Shown here: positions 29,349 through 32,464 of the stretch, one piece after another | How positions within the stretch are numbered: the stretch's first letter is position 1 | Layout of the letters: each line of letters begins with the position of its first letter | Source of the DNA: Gammaproteobacteria bacterium | GTDB taxonomy: Bacteria; Pseudomonadota; Gammaproteobacteria; CAMYNG01 | NCBI GenBank assembly: GCA_011051615.1 | Contig: DRKU01000067.1 | Span: 1 to 32,464 of the forward strand | DNA: 32,464 bases | Direction: 5' to 3' | Program-made: the position numbers and the translations under genes | Notes under the pieces: generated by a model | Databases searched by the model: none | The model's input: the letters and a program-made list of their open reading frames with translations, nothing else | What the model was told of the DNA's origin: nothing

Positions 29349-30311
29349 GTGAGTGACGTGGCAGACAGCAGCATGATGGTCTTTTCCGGGAACGCCAACC
29401 CGAAGCTGGCGCAGGCCATGGTGGCACGCCTCAACATGCCGCTGGGCAAGGCCACCGTGGGGCGTTTCTCCGATGGTGAGATCCAGGTGGAGATCATGGA
29501 GAACGTGCGCGGTCGCGACGTCTTCATCGTACAGCCCACCTGTGCGCCGCCCAACGCCAACCTCATGGAACTGATGGTGATGGTGGATGCGGTACGCCGT
29601 GCCTCGGCGGGGCGTATTACCGCAGTGATCCCGTATCTTGGTTACGCACGCCAGGATCGCCGTCCGCGCTCGGCGCGCGTGCCCATCACTGCCAAGGTGG
29701 TGGCCGACATGCTGTGCGGCGTGGGCACCGACCGCGTGTTGACGGTGGATCTGCATGCCGATCAGATCCAGGGATTCTTCGATATCCCGGTGGACAACGT
29801 CTATGCTTCGCCCATTCTGCTGGGCGACGTATGGCGGCAGAAATACCCCAATCTGATGGTGGTGTCGCCGGACGTGGGTGGCGTGGTGCGCGCCCGCGCA
29901 CTGGCCAAGCGCCTCGATGACGCGGACCTGGCCATCATCGACAAACGCCGGCCGCGCGCCAACGAGGCCAAGGTCATGAATATCATCGGCGATGTCGAAG
30001 GCCGTACCTGTGTCATCGTCGATGACCTGGTGGATACCGCCGGTACGCTGTGCCAGGCCGCCGGTGCGCTCAAGGAGCACGGTGCCGAGCGTGTGGTGGC
30101 CTATTGCACCCATGCGGTACTGTCCGGTCCGGCGGTGAGCAATATCAGCAACTCTGCGCTCGATGAGCTGGTGGTGACCGATACCATCCCGTTGCGCGAA
30201 GACGCGCAGCAGTGTGAACGGATCCGGCAACTGAGTGTTGCCAGCATGCTGGCCGAGACCATGCGTCGTATCAGCGACGAGGAATCGGTCAGTTCCATGT
30301 ACGTGGATTAG
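29349..30311 (+). CDS. prs: Ribose-phosphate pyrophosphokinase
   Basis: [111 protein letters not shown] start at 29349 or 29358. Confidence 0.98.
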   Translation: MSDVADSSMMVFSGNANPKLAQAMVARLNMPLGKATVGRFSDGEIQVEIMENVRGRDVFIVQPTCAPPNANLMELMVMVDAVRRASAGRITAVIPYLGYARQDRRPRSARVPITAKVVADMLCGVGTDRVLTVDLHADQIQGFFDIPVDNVYASPILLGDVWRQKYPNLMVVSPDVGGVVRARALAKRLDDADLAIIDKRRPRANEAKVMNIIGDVEGRTCVIVDDLVDTAGTLCQAAGALKEHGAERVVAYCTHAVLSGPAVSNISNSALDELVVTDTIPLREDAQQCERIRQLSVASMLAETMRRISDEESVSSMYVD

Positions 30312-30421
30312 CCGCCGCGCCGACAGGCGCGATGGCCAACAGTCGTCTTCCCTGGTCGCGGGGAGGCGCGCGCAGCGGCAATGGTGCAGCTGCGTTCAAC
30401 TTTGACTTGGGAGTTCTCACA

Positions 30422-31075
30422 ATGAGCACAAGTTTCGTTCTTAATGCCGAAGTCCGTACGGACCTGGGGAAAGGTGCGAGCCGCCGCCTCCGTCGGACCG
30501 GCAAGGTACCCGCCGTGATGTACGGCGCCCACAAGGATCCGGTGTCCCTGACCCTGGATCACGATCAGCTTTTCCACAACCTGGAAAACGAGGCGTTCTA
30601 CTCACACATCCTGACCATCAAGCTGCCGGACGGTGAAGAGCAGGCGATCCTCAAGGATCTGCAACGTCATCCCGCCAAGCCGGTGGTTCTGCATGTGGAC
30701 CTGCAACGTGTCAGCGCGAAGGAAGCCATTCGTGTTCACGTTCCGCTGCACTTCATCAACGGTGATATCTCGCCGGGCGTCAAGGCCGGTGGTCTGGTCA
30801 CACACAACATGACCGAGACCGAGGTCAGCTGTCTGCCGGGCGATCTGCCGGAATACATCGAGGTGGACCTGGCGAAGATGGAACTCAACGATACGCTGCA
30901 TCTGTCCGACCTGGAACTGCCCAATGGTGTTGAACTGGTGGCACTGGCACTGGGTGCGGAACATGACCAGCCGGTGGCGGCCATTCACCTGCCGCGTGGC
31001 GCCAAGGATGCCGAAGGCGAAGAAGGCGAGGGTGAAGAAGAAGCCGCTGCCGAAGGCGAGGAAGGCGGCGAATAG
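30422..31075 (+). CDS. rplY: 50S ribosomal protein L25/general stress protein Ctc
   Basis: [66 protein letters not shown]; Glu-rich acidic C-terminal tail. Confidence 0.95.
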   Translation: MSTSFVLNAEVRTDLGKGASRRLRRTGKVPAVMYGAHKDPVSLTLDHDQLFHNLENEAFYSHILTIKLPDGEEQAILKDLQRHPAKPVVLHVDLQRVSAKEAIRVHVPLHFINGDISPGVKAGGLVTHNMTETEVSCLPGDLPEYIEVDLAKMELNDTLHLSDLELPNGVELVALALGAEHDQPVAAIHLPRGAKDAEGEEGEGEEEAAAEGEEGGE

Positions 31076-31110
31076 CCGTTTTCCCTGCGCGCAGATACGG
31101 GTAGCTTCCC

Positions 31111-31689
31111 TTGTCGCGTATCGAACTGGTCGTGGGCCTGGGCAATCCGGGCCCGGAATATGCTGGAACCCGGCACAACGCCGGGTTCTGGTTTATTGAC
31201 CAGCTGGCACGGAGCTTTCACGGCAACTTCAAACGTGAAAAGAAGTTTCACGGCGAAGTGGCGCGCGTGCGTCTCGCCGGTCACGATGTGTGGTTGCTCA
31301 AGCCGGATACCTTCATGAACAACAGCGGCCAGGCAGTGGCCGCGCTGGCGGGTTTCTACAAGATCGCGCCGGAGAGCATCCTTGTGGTGCATGATGATCT
31401 CGATCTGCCGGCCGGTGTGGCACGCCTCAAGCTTGGTGGTGGGCACGGCGGTAACAATGGTGTGCGGGATATCATCAGTCGCCTGGGCAACAATCGTAGC
31501 TTCGTACGCCTGCGACTGGGCATTGCCCACCCGGGAGAATCACGCAAGGTCACTGCGCACGTGCTGGGCAAACCCTCGGCCGAGGATCGCCGTGCCATCG
31601 AAGACGCCATCGAGCGTGCCATGGACGTTCTGCCACTGGTCATCGAAGGCGACACCCAGGCCGCCATGAACCGACTGCACGCGACTTGA
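31111..31689 (+). CDS. pth: Peptidyl-tRNA hydrolase (TTG start)
   Basis: IELVVGLGNPGPEYAGTRHNAGFWFIDQLA; LLKPDTFMNNSGQAVAALAGFYKI; VVHDDLDLPAGVARLKLGGGHGGNNGVRDIISRLG. Confidence 0.97.
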   Translation: MSRIELVVGLGNPGPEYAGTRHNAGFWFIDQLARSFHGNFKREKKFHGEVARVRLAGHDVWLLKPDTFMNNSGQAVAALAGFYKIAPESILVVHDDLDLPAGVARLKLGGGHGGNNGVRDIISRLGNNRSFVRLRLGIAHPGESRKVTAHVLGKPSAEDRRAIEDAIERAMDVLPLVIEGDTQAAMNRLHAT

Positions 31690-31691
31690 TC

Positions 31692-32224
31692 AACCACGGG
31701 GAACACGGGGTGCACGGGGAAAGATATCCAGGGGGGAAAAATCATGCTACAGGGACCAGGTAGCACAAGCGAACTGATTGAATGTAGTGACGAGCTATGC
31801 GGCAAGGTACTGGATGCGGCTACTGACGTTCATCGCTGTTTAGGACCGGGTTTGCTCGAATCCAATTACGAGAAAGCCCTCGTCATAGAGTTGGCAGAGC
31901 GAAATATCAGCGCCAGATGCCAGGTTGAAGTCCCCGTTTTCTACAAAGGGGTAGAACTGGGAAAAGGCTACTATGCGGATATTGTCGTGGAGGATTGTCT
32001 TCTACTTTAGTTGAAGTCAGTTGAGCAACTAACCCCGGTACATCTGGCGCAAGTGATGACATACCAAAAGTTTCTCCAGATCAAGAGGGGGTATCTTCTC
32101 AATTTCAACACCCGGTTATTGAAGCATGGAATCAAACGGGTCTCGATCTGAGCCCTTTTCGGCAAGCATGAAAAGAGTGGTTTTTAGCAATCTTTTCCCC
32201 GTGCGCCCCGTGTTCCCCGTGGTT
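31692..32224. mobile_element. Inverted-repeat-bounded GxxExxY cassette inserted between pth and ychF
   Basis: Left arm aaccacggggaacacggggtgcacggggaaagat (31692-31725) and right arm atcttttccccgtgcgccccgtgttccccgtggtt (32190-32224) are reverse complements except for one substitution and one 1-nt indel. Confidence 0.7.
31744..32151 (+). pseudogene. GxxExxY (PD-(D/E)XK-like) protein with one in-frame amber codon (TAG at 32008-32010)
   Basis: Read-through translation: MLQGPGSTSELIECSDELCGKVLDAATDVHRCLGPGLLESNYEKALVIELAERNISARCQVEVPVFYKGVELGKGYYADIVVEDCLLL*LKSVEQLTPVHLAQVMTYQKFLQIKRGYLLNFNTRLLKHGIKRVSI. The frame continues with family-like sequence after the stop. Confidence 0.85.
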
Positions 32225-32241
32225 AACAAAGGTAAATAGCA

Positions 32242-32464
32242 ATGGGATTTAAATGCGGCATTGTCGGTCTTCCCAATGTGGGAAAATCGACGCTTTTCAA
32301 CGCGCTGACAAAGGCCGGTATTCAGGCAGAGAACTATCCGTTCTGTACCATCGAGCCTAATGTGGGCGTGGTGCCGGTGCCGGATCCACGTCTCGACAAA
32401 CTGGCCGAGATCGTCAAGCCACAGCGCGTGTTGCCAACGACGATGGAGTTTGTCGATATCGCGG
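32242..32464 (+). CDS. ychF: Redox-regulated/ribosome-binding ATPase YchF, partial (5' part)
   Basis: [74 protein letters not shown]; open to window end. Confidence 0.97.
   Translation, partial: MGFKCGIVGLPNVGKSTLFNALTKAGIQAENYPFCTIEPNVGVVPVPDPRLDKLAEIVKPQRVLPTTMEFVDIA

Noticed and set aside
31007-31075. Glu-rich tail of L25 as an unusual domain
   Set aside because: Acidic C-terminal extensions are common in bacterial L25/Ctc proteins.

Overview
The window is a GC-rich gammaproteobacterial-type chromosome segment, made up mostly of conserved housekeeping genes. Left block, minus strand: YdcF-like protein (partial), lipB, ybeD-like, D-amino-acid aminotransferase, dacA, rlpA, mltB, rodA, mrdA, mreD, mreC, mreB. 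Next, plus strand: gatCAB, signal peptidase I and hslO. A redox-flavoured block follows: TlpA-like thioredoxin, small c-type cytochrome and a Cys/Met-rich predicted outer-membrane protein on the minus strand, divergent from a RegB/RegA-type two-component pair. Then, minus strand: HDOD protein, moeB/thiF-like, prmC, prfA, hemA. Finally, plus strand: TPR lipoprotein, lolB, ispE, tRNA-Gln(TTG), prs, rplY, pth, a GxxExxY (PD-(D/E)XK-like) gene with an in-frame amber, and ychF/engD (partial). The less expected content is in the intergenic spaces. (i) A 533-bp cassette between pth and ychF holds the GxxExxY gene between ~35-nt inverted arms built from three 9-nt units; its single amber replaces the expected catalytic Glu of the ExK motif. 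(ii) Two non-coding elements (gatA/gatB and moeB/prmC) are bounded by inverted heptad arrays (GAGnnnC). (iii) A ~209-bp MITE-like palindrome lies at the 3' end of rlpA, and its terminal repeat contains the rlpA stop codon. (iv) The tRNA-Gln 3' end is duplicated, and the copy is split in the T-loop by an 89-nt hairpin-dense insert. (v) A perfect RegA/PrrA-type operator (GCGAC-N5-GTCGC) lies in the divergent regB/OMP promoter region. No CRISPR array, rRNA, transposase or phage genes were seen. All calls come from reading the sequence; no database search was possible.
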